From Treponema sp. (GTDB lineage: Bacteria > Spirochaetota > Spirochaetia > Treponematales > Breznakiellaceae), in assembly GCA_009784975.1 (NCBI GenBank), contig WQXG01000003.1:38922-102921 (forward strand): a stretch of DNA of 64,000 nucleotides, given 5' to 3'. The notes beneath the pieces are model-generated. The model was given only the letters and a program-made list of their open reading frames with translations. It ran no database searches and had not been told where the DNA came from. Both the position numbers and the translations under genes were made by a program. Numbering within the stretch: the stretch's first letter is position 1; each line of letters begins with the position of its first letter. Positions 52,306 to 60,468 of this stretch are shown one piece after another.

Positions 52306-52388
52306 AAAATCACCCGGCTTAGCAAAGCCGGGTTCGGCGAACGAGGCTACAACGCCGCCTCATCCAGTGGCGATCCTCTTGCAAGGAC
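52304..52388 (-). ncRNA. Small RNA (about 85 nt) with own promoter and terminator
   Basis: A minus-strand unit starts near 52388, 7 nt after a TTGACA-17-TATATT promoter. It ends with the hairpin CCCGGCTT-TGCT-AAGCCGGG (52332-52313) followed by TGATTTTTT. There is no ORF with a plausible start. The middle (GATGAGGC...GCCTC and CGGCG...CGCCG) can form alternative stems, and there are two GGA-containing single-strand candidates (AGAGGATC, CTGGATG). It does not read into a gene on its own strand, since the next gene is convergent (ends 52305), so it is not a leader. I do not recognise the family. Confidence 0.7.
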
Positions 52389-52394
52389 ATCTTA

Positions 52395-52423
52395 AATATA
52401 TCATATTTCTACAGTCTTGTCAA
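52395..52423 (-). promoter_or_regulatory. Promoter of the small RNA
   Basis: On the minus strand a perfect TTGACA (52423-52418), a 17-bp spacer and TATATT (52400-52395, 5 of 6). It lies directly downstream of tRNA-Pro, with no gene in between. Confidence 0.75.
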
Positions 52424-52448
52424 GCTTTTTAATGTAATCTTATGCCAT

Positions 52449-52521
52449 TCGGAGAGGGGGGATTCGAACCCCCGACATCCTGGTCCCAAACCAGGCGGAA
52501 TAGCCACTATCCAACCCTCCG
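52449..52521 (-). tRNA. tRNA-Pro (anticodon TGG)
   Basis: On the minus strand a 73-nt cloverleaf. The acceptor stem CGGAGGG/CTCTCCG has one G-T pair, the anticodon stem is CCTGG/CCAGG, and the loop TTTGGGA gives anticodon TGG. The T arm is GGGG-GTTCGAA-TCCCC and the discriminator is A. CCA is not encoded. The small RNA promoter begins 26 nt downstream. Confidence 0.95.
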
Positions 52522-52557
52522 TGTCTATTGTCAATATATACCAAGCAAGAACTTTGT

Positions 52558-53313
52558 TCAAGCGGGAGAAATTATAATGCTGCCTGTGTATTTGCCCTGG
52601 GGGATGTTTTTTCCTTCATAAATAAATGAAGCGTTTGAGCCTTCGGCTTTTGCCTGGATGAATAAATGAGCAATTGCTATTCCCATATCTATGGGTCTTA
52701 TGTCTTTTATCATTTTTTCCAGTAAACTTTTTGGATGCCTTAAATAAAAATTATATTTATTACCTGTGTTTTCGATTAGCCACGGCTGAAGGTTTATCGC
52801 GCTGGGCGCAATCCTGGCGGCTTCTGTTAATGAATTTGACTCTCCAATAATTATCTCTTTTGCCGCTTTGCGGATAAAACCGTCCGGGTAAGAACGAATT
52901 TGTTCGTTATACGGCATTCCTGCAGTCATAGTGATAATGCAGTTAAGGCCGTCTTCTCTCTTGTATTCCTTTTTGGGTTTTTTCATTCCCCACCAGCACG
53001 TCCCCAGCCCCTTTGACTGTAATTCCAAATCCAGCTGCTGACCTATAAAACCAATGTTTTCAAGGTAATGCGGCTTTTCTTCCGAGTAAAATGCAATGCA
53101 ATAGTCCGATCTCTTGTTGATAACTTCTTCCTTCCTTAGAATCTTCACCTTAACCCTGATGCTGCCGTCCAGAGGCTGAATATCAAATGCTTTAATCAGA
53201 TCGATATCTTTTTCCAGAATTTCCGCCGGGGTACGGGAAAATTTTCTATGCGATTTTCTTATGTAAATTGTTTGCGCCAGGCTTTTGTAATTTTTCATTT
53301 TTATTTTCTCCAT
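52558..53313 (-). CDS. Nitroreductase-family protein (putative TM nitroreductase type)
   Basis: The 251-residue protein belongs to the nitroreductase-like family PF14512: IRKSHRKFSRTP at the N-terminus, IAFYSEEKPHYLENIGFIGQQLDLELQSKGLGTCWWGMKKP in the middle and AARIAPSAINLQPWLIE in the second half, which carry FMN-contact patterns. No membrane segment is actually visible. The substrate is unknown. The start ATG lies within the end of the oxidoreductase gene (13-nt overlap); a second ATG at 53298 with GGAG upstream is an alternative giving 246 residues. Confidence 0.88.
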   Translation of the reverse strand: MEKIKMKNYKSLAQTIYIRKSHRKFSRTPAEILEKDIDLIKAFDIQPLDGSIRVKVKILRKEEVINKRSDYCIAFYSEEKPHYLENIGFIGQQLDLELQSKGLGTCWWGMKKPKKEYKREDGLNCIITMTAGMPYNEQIRSYPDGFIRKAAKEIIIGESNSLTEAARIAPSAINLQPWLIENTGNKYNFYLRHPKSLLEKMIKDIRPIDMGIAIAHLFIQAKAEGSNASFIYEGKNIPQGKYTGSIIISPA

Positions 53314-54290
53314 GCTTTTACATTATTCAAATATTCTATTACATGCAACCCGTCCAGCGCGCCGGATACCGGAATACGCTGAGGGTCTTTGACGCAGTTT
53401 ACCGCGTCTTTTAACATATTTGCAAAATAACCTGTAGGACCGCTGAAGGTTTCGCCTGTGTTTTCCAAAGAATTAAAATTTTGCGCATATGAACTTGAAA
53501 CACTCCTGTAAACCTCAAAAACCCCATTGCCAATGCGCAATCTTCCGTTTTCACAGGAAAACTCAATCTCAAAAACAAGATGATCCCTGCCCGCGCCAAC
53601 CTCTATTATAACAGGAATCGGCGAAGAAGAGCTTAGCTCTCCTTCAATCCATGCAGTGCCTTTATTCTGTTCAAAATCTGCTCCCCAATTGCTTTTATGC
53701 GTCATAGTAAAACCTGTAAGAAACATTATAGCGTCTATAAGATGGGTTCCGTCATCCCAGAGCATATTTATCAATTTTCTTTTTTGCCCAAAGTACAACA
53801 CGGCGCGGATAGAAATAATATCGCCAAGAATTCCCTCTTTTAGAATGGTTTTTGCCCTTTCAAAATCTTTTGAATAACGGCGCTCGTGATTCGTGATAAT
53901 AACAGGTCCGTCTTTTTTATTTGTTAAATCAACAATCTTCCTGGCATCTGTTAAACTATCTGCAAGAGGTTTTTCGCAGATAATAACGGGGACTTTATGT
54001 TTTGCGGCAAGATTACAGTAATGATAATGACTGTCAGGATGCGTAGCAATCGCAAGAATCTGAGGTTTATATTCGCTTAGCATTTTTTCCGCATCAGAAA
54101 AAGAAGGGACACTCCATTTCCGGCTGAAGGCTATTCTTCTTTCTTCGTCCTTGTCGCATCCTGCAGCCAGCACACAATCTTCGTTGGAGACAATCGCGCC
54201 CGCATGGGTGCATGGTTTTTCACGAAGACTATCGTCTTCCAGGATAGAAGCAATACGCCCCAGCCCGATAATTGCCGCTTTAATTTTCAA
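53301..54290 (-). CDS. Gfo/Idh/MocA-family NAD(P)-dependent oxidoreductase
   Basis: The protein has the Rossmann start KAAIIGLGRIASILEDD (GxGxxA), VIICEKPLADSLTDARKI with the conserved E-K-P motif, and a C-terminal alpha/beta substrate domain (WDDGTHLIDAIMFLTGF). It likely acts on a sugar or cyclitol; the substrate is unknown. The start is uncertain: TTG at 54290 gives MKIKAAIIGLG but has AGGAG only 1 nt away. ATT at 54284, overlapping the efflux pump stop (ATTAA), has ideal spacing and would give MKAAIIGLG. The start is inside the 3' end of the RND gene, so the genes are translationally coupled. Confidence 0.88.
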   Translation of the reverse strand: MKIKAAIIGLGRIASILEDDSLREKPCTHAGAIVSNEDCVLAAGCDKDEERRIAFSRKWSVPSFSDAEKMLSEYKPQILAIATHPDSHYHYCNLAAKHKVPVIICEKPLADSLTDARKIVDLTNKKDGPVIITNHERRYSKDFERAKTILKEGILGDIISIRAVLYFGQKRKLINMLWDDGTHLIDAIMFLTGFTMTHKSNWGADFEQNKGTAWIEGELSSSSPIPVIIEVGAGRDHLVFEIEFSCENGRLRIGNGVFEVYRSVSSSYAQNFNSLENTGETFSGPTGYFANMLKDAVNCVKDPQRIPVSGALDGLHVIEYLNNVKAWRK

Positions 54291-57200
54291 TCTCCTGTAC
54301 AGCAACAACTGCTTTCTTTTTTTTGGCGCGCCAGGAGTTTAAAAGAGAGTACATAATCGGCGTAATAAAAATAGTCATAAATGTACTTACAAACAGTCCG
54401 CCTACAAAGGTTTTTCCAATCGGCTGAATTGTATCCGCGCCCGCGCCCGGGAAAAAAGCAATCGGAATCATGCCAAGAATTGTTGTAAGACTTGTCATTA
54501 ATATCGGGCGAAGACGCCTTCTGCCAGCTTCGATACATGCTTCTTTTACTTCCATTCCGCGCGCGCACAGGGTATTTGTATAATCTACAAGCACAATTCC
54601 GTTATTTATAACAACGCCTACACAGGCAATAATTCCAACGATAGAAAACATTGTCATGGCTTGCCCGGTAATTTTGTACAGCCATATTACTCCTATAAAC
54701 AGCAATGGTATGGAGAAGATAATAATAAACGGATCGACAAACGATTCAAATTGACTTGCCATTATGCCGAAGATAAGAAAAATCGCTGTTAGAACTATTA
54801 TTACATAAAGAGAAGCAAATGACTGGATTTCGGAAGCTTCGCCAAGGTAGCGGATATTTACACCTTCACGGACAACAAGGCGCTCTTTGATCGTTTCTTC
54901 AAGACGGCGCTGCATATCTGTCGCGGCAATTCCCGCTTCAAGACCGCCTGTTACGCGAAGAACACGTTCCTGTCTTTCGCGCCGTATTGAGGACGGAGCG
55001 CGGCCTTCTGTAATGGACGCGACATTGGACAGCGAAACACGCGTACCATTGCGGCTGATAACAGAAATCGCATCCAGGTTCCCCAGCCCCTGCCTGTCTG
55101 TTTCTTTTAATCTAACCTGTATATTTATCAGCCTGCTGCCCTGGCTCATCGTTGTCGCGAAGTCTCCGTCAATTGCCGTGCGTATTTCTGTCGCAATTGA
55201 TGAAAGAGAAAGTCCAAAACTTGATGCCCTGTCACGATCAATTTCTATCTGCAATTGAGGAGCGCCTTCATCAAGATTTATAACAGGGTTTTCTATTTCC
55301 GGCAGATAATTCATCATTATTTGCTGAACTTCTTCTGCCGTCATCATTAACGCTTCGTAATTTCTTGAACTTACAGCAACATCGATTGGGGAAGTGCTTC
55401 CCATACCGCGCCCTGCCCTGAAACTTATCCTGGTGCCGGGAATCGAATTTAAATAGGGAGTTAGTTTTCTTATAATTGTATCGGGAGTATCAATTTGCCG
55501 CGCCGGAGGAGGCAGGGTTATCTGAATCGAACCCTGATTAAAACCGCTGCGGGAGGCTGTCAAAACAATGTTAATATATCCTTCTATTTCACGTTTAACA
55601 ATTTCTTCTATGTCGAATAACACTTTTTCTGTTACATCAATCGCGGTCCCTCTTGGCAAAGCCACATTCAATGTTATGTTATCATCGGTTCTCATGCGCA
55701 CATTCATATTCATTCCAATACTGCTGAACTGCAAAAGAGTAAACACAAGAAGAAGTGCAACAAGAGAAACAATTATTAAACGATGAGAAAGACAGTATTG
55801 AAGAGCTTTTTTGTAGCCGTTTTCTACGGCATGAAGCACAGATTCGATTTTATTATCTACCAGTATCATAATTTTATTTTTTAAAGGTTTTTGTTTTCTG
55901 GTATTGAGTTTTAAAATTGAGCCGGAAAGACTTGGAACAAGGGTAACGGCGACAACAAGGGAAACACTTAAGGAAATAACAACTGTAAAAATAAGATCGC
56001 TGAACAAAATACCGTTTTCCTTTAATTCATTTTTATAAATAATTATGGGAATAAAAACACAAAGGGTTGTTATAGTAGAAGTTACAATTGCGCGCAGCAT
56101 TTCCTTGCTTCCCAAAATCGCGGCTACAGCGCTTTTGGTCCCCCGTTCCCGGTAACTGTGTATATTTTCCAGAATTACGATAGAGGCATCCAGCGTCATA
56201 CACATTCCCATAATTAAACCTGTTAAAGTCATAAGGTTTAACGTAAAACCGAATATCGACATAGCCATAAGGGTAAGCAGAATCGATATGGGAATGGAAA
56301 GCCCTATTATTAAATTTGCTTTTATATTGCGCAGGAATATAATTAAAACAAGCATTGCAAGAGCCGCGCCCTGCAGCGCATTATTATAAACCTGATCCAA
56401 TGTTGCCCTAATCATTGTTGTGTTATCTGAAAGAACAGAAAGCGTTATCCCCTGCGGAAGAGTTAAATTTATATCTTCCAGAGCTGCCTGAACCCTGTCC
56501 GATACATTAATCTGATTGCTTCCGCTTTCTACTGTTATCTGAATATAAACTCCGCTCTGAGAGTTTACATGAACTCTTGAAGCATTGTCATTGTAACCCA
56601 TAAATACATCCGCAATATCTTCGATACGGATAACCTGCATTCGGTTCGCCTGTCCCTGCTGCGATGTATTTAAGGTTCTTACAACAAGCCTTTTTATCTG
56701 ATCAATGCTGACAAGTTCTTCCTGTGTCATGATATTATATTCACGAGTTCCCCTGCGAAGATTGCCGCCGGAAGATAAAACATTCTGGCCTCTTAGCGCA
56801 TTGGAAACATCGCTTAATGTAAGATTAAATGCCGCAAGCCTGTTAAGCGAAACTTCAACTTTAACAACCTGCGTTGTGCCGCCTGTAACCTCTGCTGACG
56901 CAACGCCTTCGATCCGCTCAATACTGGGCTGGATTTCGTCTTCTGCGAAAATACGCAGCTGATCGGGCGGATAATTTCCCCTTACAACAAGGCGCATTAT
57001 GGGCATCGCGTTCATGTCAAAACGGCGGACAGTGGGAGTTGTTACGCCGTCAGGAAGGGAGTTTACAAGCCTGTTTAACAAAACCTGCGCGTCATTTATC
57101 GCCTTGTCCATATCAGTCCCATAGGCAAATTCAAGACTGATCCAGCTTGATTCAAATTGAGAGTTACTTGTCATATTAACAAGTCCTCTGGATGAAGAAA

Positions 57201-57411
57201 GAGCTCTTTCCAGCCTTTCTGTTACATTGCGCTCAACATCGGCAGGACCTGCGCCGGGAAAACGGGTAAAGACAGAAAAAACAGGTCTTGCTACCGATGG
57301 GTAAAGATCCATAGTAAGATTTACAAGGAGCGATAAAGAAATTCCAATAAGAAGAACAAAAAACATAATAATTGTAACAGGACGTTTAACGGAAAAATCG
57401 ATAATATTCAT
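54280..57411 (-). CDS. RND-family efflux transporter (HAE1/AcrB-like inner membrane pump)
   Basis: The 1043-residue proton-driven exporter has the 12-helix RND plan: an N-terminal helix (RPVTIIMFFVLLIGISLSLLV), two large periplasmic loops, and helix blocks at residues about 335-530 and 860-1025. TM4 reads GLIMGMCMTLDASIVILENI; the usual adjacent Asp pair of the proton relay is reduced to a single Asp here. The second block has ITGQAMTMFSIVGIIACVGVVINNGIVLVDYTN. It forms the middle gene of membrane-fusion, pump and outer membrane channel genes. The 12-nt gap after the fusion-protein gene implies one transcript. Substrate unknown; solvents, bile-like detergents or lipids are family possibilities. 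Confidence 0.95.
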   Translation of the reverse strand: MNIIDFSVKRPVTIIMFFVLLIGISLSLLVNLTMDLYPSVARPVFSVFTRFPGAGPADVERNVTERLERALSSSRGLVNMTSNSQFESSWISLEFAYGTDMDKAINDAQVLLNRLVNSLPDGVTTPTVRRFDMNAMPIMRLVVRGNYPPDQLRIFAEDEIQPSIERIEGVASAEVTGGTTQVVKVEVSLNRLAAFNLTLSDVSNALRGQNVLSSGGNLRRGTREYNIMTQEELVSIDQIKRLVVRTLNTSQQGQANRMQVIRIEDIADVFMGYNDNASRVHVNSQSGVYIQITVESGSNQINVSDRVQAALEDINLTLPQGITLSVLSDNTTMIRATLDQVYNNALQGAALAMLVLIIFLRNIKANLIIGLSIPISILLTLMAMSIFGFTLNLMTLTGLIMGMCMTLDASIVILENIHSYRERGTKSAVAAILGSKEMLRAIVTSTITTLCVFIPIIIYKNELKENGILFSDLIFTVVISLSVSLVVAVTLVPSLSGSILKLNTRKQKPLKNKIMILVDNKIESVLHAVENGYKKALQYCLSHRLIIVSLVALLLVFTLLQFSSIGMNMNVRMRTDDNITLNVALPRGTAIDVTEKVLFDIEEIVKREIEGYINIVLTASRSGFNQGSIQITLPPPARQIDTPDTIIRKLTPYLNSIPGTRISFRAGRGMGSTSPIDVAVSSRNYEALMMTAEEVQQIMMNYLPEIENPVINLDEGAPQLQIEIDRDRASSFGLSLSSIATEIRTAIDGDFATTMSQGSRLINIQVRLKETDRQGLGNLDAISVISRNGTRVSLSNVASITEGRAPSSIRRERQERVLRVTGGLEAGIAATDMQRRLEETIKERLVVREGVNIRYLGEASEIQSFASLYVIIVLTAIFLIFGIMASQFESFVDPFIIIFSIPLLFIGVIWLYKITGQAMTMFSIVGIIACVGVVINNGIVLVDYTNTLCARGMEVKEACIEAGRRRLRPILMTSLTTILGMIPIAFFPGAGADTIQPIGKTFVGGLFVSTFMTIFITPIMYSLLNSWRAKKKKAVVAVQEIEN

Positions 57412-57422
57412 TTATATCTCCG

Positions 57423-58349
57423 TTATTCCACTATTCGGACAAGATCGCCGTCTGACAGAAAATTTTGCCCCGCGCTTACAATATTATCTCCAAGAGCAGC
57501 TCCGCTAAGCACTTCAAAATAATCTTCGTTATCTATTCCCATTGTAACTTCACGCCGTCTTGCAATATTATTTTCATCTACAATAAAAACAATCCATGAT
57601 CCGTAAGTATTAATAACGGATACCCGCGGAATAACAGGGATATCAACTTTTCTGTCTGTTACAAGACTGATTGTGGCAAACATCCCCGCTTTAATGCGCT
57701 GATCGGGCCTTAAAAATCTAAGGCGTATTCTTATTGTGCGGCTGACAGGATCAAGAACAGGGCTAATCTCTGTAACTTCCGCGTCAAATGATTCACCGCC
57801 GATTGCTTCGAACCGCATAGCAGCGCGCATCCCCAGCCTGACAGACGCAACAAAACGTTCAGGAACATGGGTTTCTACAAGCAGCGTTGAAAGATCGCCA
57901 ACAACATAAACGCCGGATTGTGTTGTAAGAGTATCGCCTACGCTGAACGAAGCGTTTAATACAGTGCCGGAAACAGGACTTATTACAGGACTAAGCGCAT
58001 AAACTTCTCCCGGTCTTGAAGGATCAATCATGGCAATTACATCGCCTCTGTTAACTCTTTCCCCGATACCAAGACGCGCCTGAACCAATCTTCCGCCTAC
58101 TGTAGGAAAAACCGTAACCTGGTTACGCGCAAGTATTTCTCCGTTAAGGATTACGCTTCTTTCTATTGTGCCGTTTGATACCGGAGTTACACGAACGGCA
58201 GTTGCGCTTCGCGAAGAATGCCCTCTTGCGCCCTGTGCTGCAGCTTCCGGTTCGGCAATTTTTATTCCCAATAAATTAAACGCAATAAGAACCGCAAAAA
58301 GTACAATCAAAGAAATAATCGCGATAGTGATAATTTTACTTTTATTCAC
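57423..58349 (-). CDS. Periplasmic membrane fusion protein of the RND system
   Basis: From the GTG at 58349 the protein has 308 residues. It has an N-terminal anchor (IITIAIISLIVLFAVLIAFNLL), then the MFP pattern: VRVTPVSNGTIERSVILNGEILARNQVTVFP, a lipoyl-like domain with GRLVQARLGIGERVNRGDVIAMID, a beta barrel (LVETHVPERFVASVRLGMRAAMRFEAIGGESFDAEVTEISPVLDPVSRTIRIRL) and the membrane-proximal domain. The alpha-helical hairpin is very short. GTG at 58349 overlaps the outer-membrane gene stop by 8 nt and has GGAG 7 nt upstream; a longer frame from 58391 exists only inside that gene. Confidence 0.93.
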   Translation of the reverse strand: MNKSKIITIAIISLIVLFAVLIAFNLLGIKIAEPEAAAQGARGHSSRSATAVRVTPVSNGTIERSVILNGEILARNQVTVFPTVGGRLVQARLGIGERVNRGDVIAMIDPSRPGEVYALSPVISPVSGTVLNASFSVGDTLTTQSGVYVVGDLSTLLVETHVPERFVASVRLGMRAAMRFEAIGGESFDAEVTEISPVLDPVSRTIRIRLRFLRPDQRIKAGMFATISLVTDRKVDIPVIPRVSVINTYGSWIVFIVDENNIARRREVTMGIDNEDYFEVLSGAALGDNIVSAGQNFLSDGDLVRIVE

Positions 58350-59634
58350 TTGTAACTCCAAAAGTTTGTATAAGAATTTTCCAATCGACATTCAGAGCTG
58401 CCGAAAGATCCAGTATCATGTTAAAATACGAAAGTTCAGCCTGCAGTAAACGCTGTCTTGCATTTGCAAGATTATTGCGGACATCTTCCAATGTAAGGGC
58501 TTCAACTGTTCCCCTTGAGAATCCCTGTTCCGTTAACTGATAGCTCCTCTGCGCGGCTTCCAGACTTAACCTTGCTATTAATATGCTGTCCCATGAATTA
58601 CGCAGCAGCGCCGATAGTGAACGAATCTGAGTTCTTGCGGTATCTTCTGTTACTGCAAGATCCAGTTTCGCTTTTTCTATCTGATCTGCAGACCTGGAAG
58701 AACTTTGATGTCTTGGTGTTCCGGGTATCCACGGATCAATCGGAATGCTTAAACGGGCGCTGGCGCTGAATGTGTCGGTAAAAGGATCAAAAGAAGAGCT
58801 GCTCCACTCCACAGAAAGATTCAAAGACGGAGCTTTTGTCTGCATTACAAGCTGGTTTTGCACATTTTGCAGTCTTTCTATTTCCTGTCTGCCCCTTACA
58901 ATATCCGGGCGCAGATGAAGATGCTCTCTTATAAGCGCCTGAGCGTCTGCTTCAATTTTTACTATATTAATATCACCTAACAATTTAACATTGGTGCTGT
59001 ATTCCATGCCCAGCATGGCAAGAAAATCGGTCATATTATTTGTATGAGCCGTTGCAGAAGCGCTTAAATTATACCGGGCGTTTTCTACGGCAAGCCTGCT
59101 TTGAATAAGCGATAATTCTCCAACAAGACCGTTTCTAAATGATATTTCGCTTCTTGCAAACTGCCTCTGCGCAAGATTTAAAATTTCTTCCAGCAAAAGC
59201 AGATTGTTCTTTTCTGCGACAAGCGCGAAAAATCTTTTTGTTATCTGAATAGAAAGCTGATTTACAGCATCTTCGTATCTTAAAATATTGCTCTGATGAG
59301 CCAATTTTATATTTCTCATTATATACGGAATTCCGGCGTTCAGCCCAAGGCTGATGCCGAAACCAACACTGTAATTAAAACCGGAATTGTTCGGCTGCAC
59401 TCCGCTGAATAAAGCGTTTCTGTATCCCGCGCTTGCGTTTGCTGTAATTGTCGGGAAAATCTCTGACCACAGGTTTTTTTCTGAATAGCCGCTTGCCGCA
59501 AGATCAATCTGGTATCTTTGAAGGTTTAAATTGTATTGTACGGCATGTTTAACAGCGTCATCCAGATTTAGCTCAATCCCATGCACGTTAATGAGGAAAA
59601 AAAACAGTAAAACAAAAAAAACCGGCGATTTCAG
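58342..59634 (-). CDS. TolC-like outer membrane efflux protein, probable CTG start
   Basis: A TolC-family channel with the two-fold repeated helical barrel: LNLDDAVKHAVQYNLNLQRYQIDLAAS, NAGIPYIMRNIKLAHQSNILRYEDAVNQLSIQITKRFFALVAEKNNLLLLEEIL, and a second half from HLRPDIVRGRQEIERLQNVQ. GTG at 59586 would start inside the mature protein (after Val-His-Gly). In the same frame CTG at 59634 gives MKSPVFFVLLFFFLINVHG, a good signal peptide, with AGAGGAGG 9 nt upstream, so CTG is proposed (430 residues). No ATG, GTG or TTG fits this position. First gene of the operon with the fusion protein and pump. Confidence 0.88.
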   Translation of the reverse strand: MKSPVFFVLLFFFLINVHGIELNLDDAVKHAVQYNLNLQRYQIDLAASGYSEKNLWSEIFPTITANASAGYRNALFSGVQPNNSGFNYSVGFGISLGLNAGIPYIMRNIKLAHQSNILRYEDAVNQLSIQITKRFFALVAEKNNLLLLEEILNLAQRQFARSEISFRNGLVGELSLIQSRLAVENARYNLSASATAHTNNMTDFLAMLGMEYSTNVKLLGDINIVKIEADAQALIREHLHLRPDIVRGRQEIERLQNVQNQLVMQTKAPSLNLSVEWSSSSFDPFTDTFSASARLSIPIDPWIPGTPRHQSSSRSADQIEKAKLDLAVTEDTARTQIRSLSALLRNSWDSILIARLSLEAAQRSYQLTEQGFSRGTVEALTLEDVRNNLANARQRLLQAELSYFNMILDLSAALNVDWKILIQTFGVTSE

Positions 59635-59705
59635 AAGAACAAACCTCCTCTTTATATAATAATAGTATATTTAAGGAATAAATAAAAGGCTCTGATTCCT
59701 GACCT

Positions 59706-60404
59706 CTAATTCTTAAAAAGCTCTTCGGGCAGGTATTTCCAGTAACGTTCGGGCATAAATTGCCGCTGCAAACCGGGGTTTTTCCGGTCTTTATTATTAA
59801 TTGTTTTATGGTAGTGTTTCCAGAGTTCCGTCCATTCATCATCGGGCGCTTTATCGATTTTTTCCGGCTTTGAAATAACACCTTCCCGCATACGCAGCCC
59901 CCGTTTTTCATCTATTATTGACCAGGCGGTTTCCCCAAAACGTAGTTTAAAATAGTCACCTAAAGCCGGTAAAATGAAATGATCCGGGGCGCAAAGGGCA
60001 ATATATTCGCCCCTTTCATCCGGGCTGAACCTTAAAAGCCCCATCATTCTGTGAATCTCATGGTAAACTTTCGCAGATGTATTAAGCACTGCAAGCGTAT
60101 CCGGATCTCCCCTGTCTTGCGGATCCCCGCCTGCCAGAACCTTTCTGCCAAAAGCGGCTGTTTCGCGGATTATAGGCAGTTCGCTTAACCATGCATGCAG
60201 CAAGGTATCAAATGCACCGGGCGATAACATTAAAAGTTTACGGGCGTTTTCTTCGATTTTATTTATATCCAGGGTATTTGAAAAATAAGAAGCAAAAAAG
60301 TTGATGTCTGCCTGTTCGTAATTGTGTCCGGGGTCTTCTGTAAAGCATGAGGAATCTTCTTCGGTTTTTAGCATTTTGAAAAAATTGGTTAAACTTCGGG
60401 TCAT
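59706..60404 (-). CDS. DUF4130-domain protein (TIGR03915-like putative DNA metabolism protein)
   Basis: The 232-residue protein matches the pattern of the DUF4130 family: RETAAFGRKVLAGGDPQDRGDPDTLAVLNTSAKVYHEIHRMMGLLRFSPDERGEYIALCAPDHFILPALGDYFKLRFG and, near the end, RNPGLQRQFMPERYWKYLPE. In other bacteria this protein is encoded next to a radical SAM protein and linked with uracil-DNA glycosylase-like domains, in putative DNA repair or modification. The partner gene is not adjacent here. A perfect promoter precedes the ATG by 6 nt, predicting a leaderless message. Confidence 0.82.
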   Translation of the reverse strand: MTRSLTNFFKMLKTEEDSSCFTEDPGHNYEQADINFFASYFSNTLDINKIEENARKLLMLSPGAFDTLLHAWLSELPIIRETAAFGRKVLAGGDPQDRGDPDTLAVLNTSAKVYHEIHRMMGLLRFSPDERGEYIALCAPDHFILPALGDYFKLRFGETAWSIIDEKRGLRMREGVISKPEKIDKAPDDEWTELWKHYHKTINNKDRKNPGLQRQFMPERYWKYLPEELFKN

Positions 60405-60410
60405 GAGTTT

Positions 60411-60439
60411 ACTATACGTTTGTTTAGGGTTGTTGTCAA
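60411..60439 (-). promoter_or_regulatory. Promoter of the DUF4130 gene, predicted leaderless
   Basis: On the minus strand TTGACA (60439-60434), 17-bp spacer, TATAGT (60416-60411), 6 nt before the ATG at 60404. No ribosome binding site is present. Confidence 0.7.
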
Positions 60440-60468
60440 GGGGGGGAGGGAGAGGAGGGGGAATATTT

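Noticed and set aside
52313..52332. Terminator of the plus-strand nuclease-like gene
   Set aside because: In that direction the hairpin is followed by ttcggcg and not a T run; on the minus strand it is followed by TGATTTTTT, so it belongs to the small RNA.
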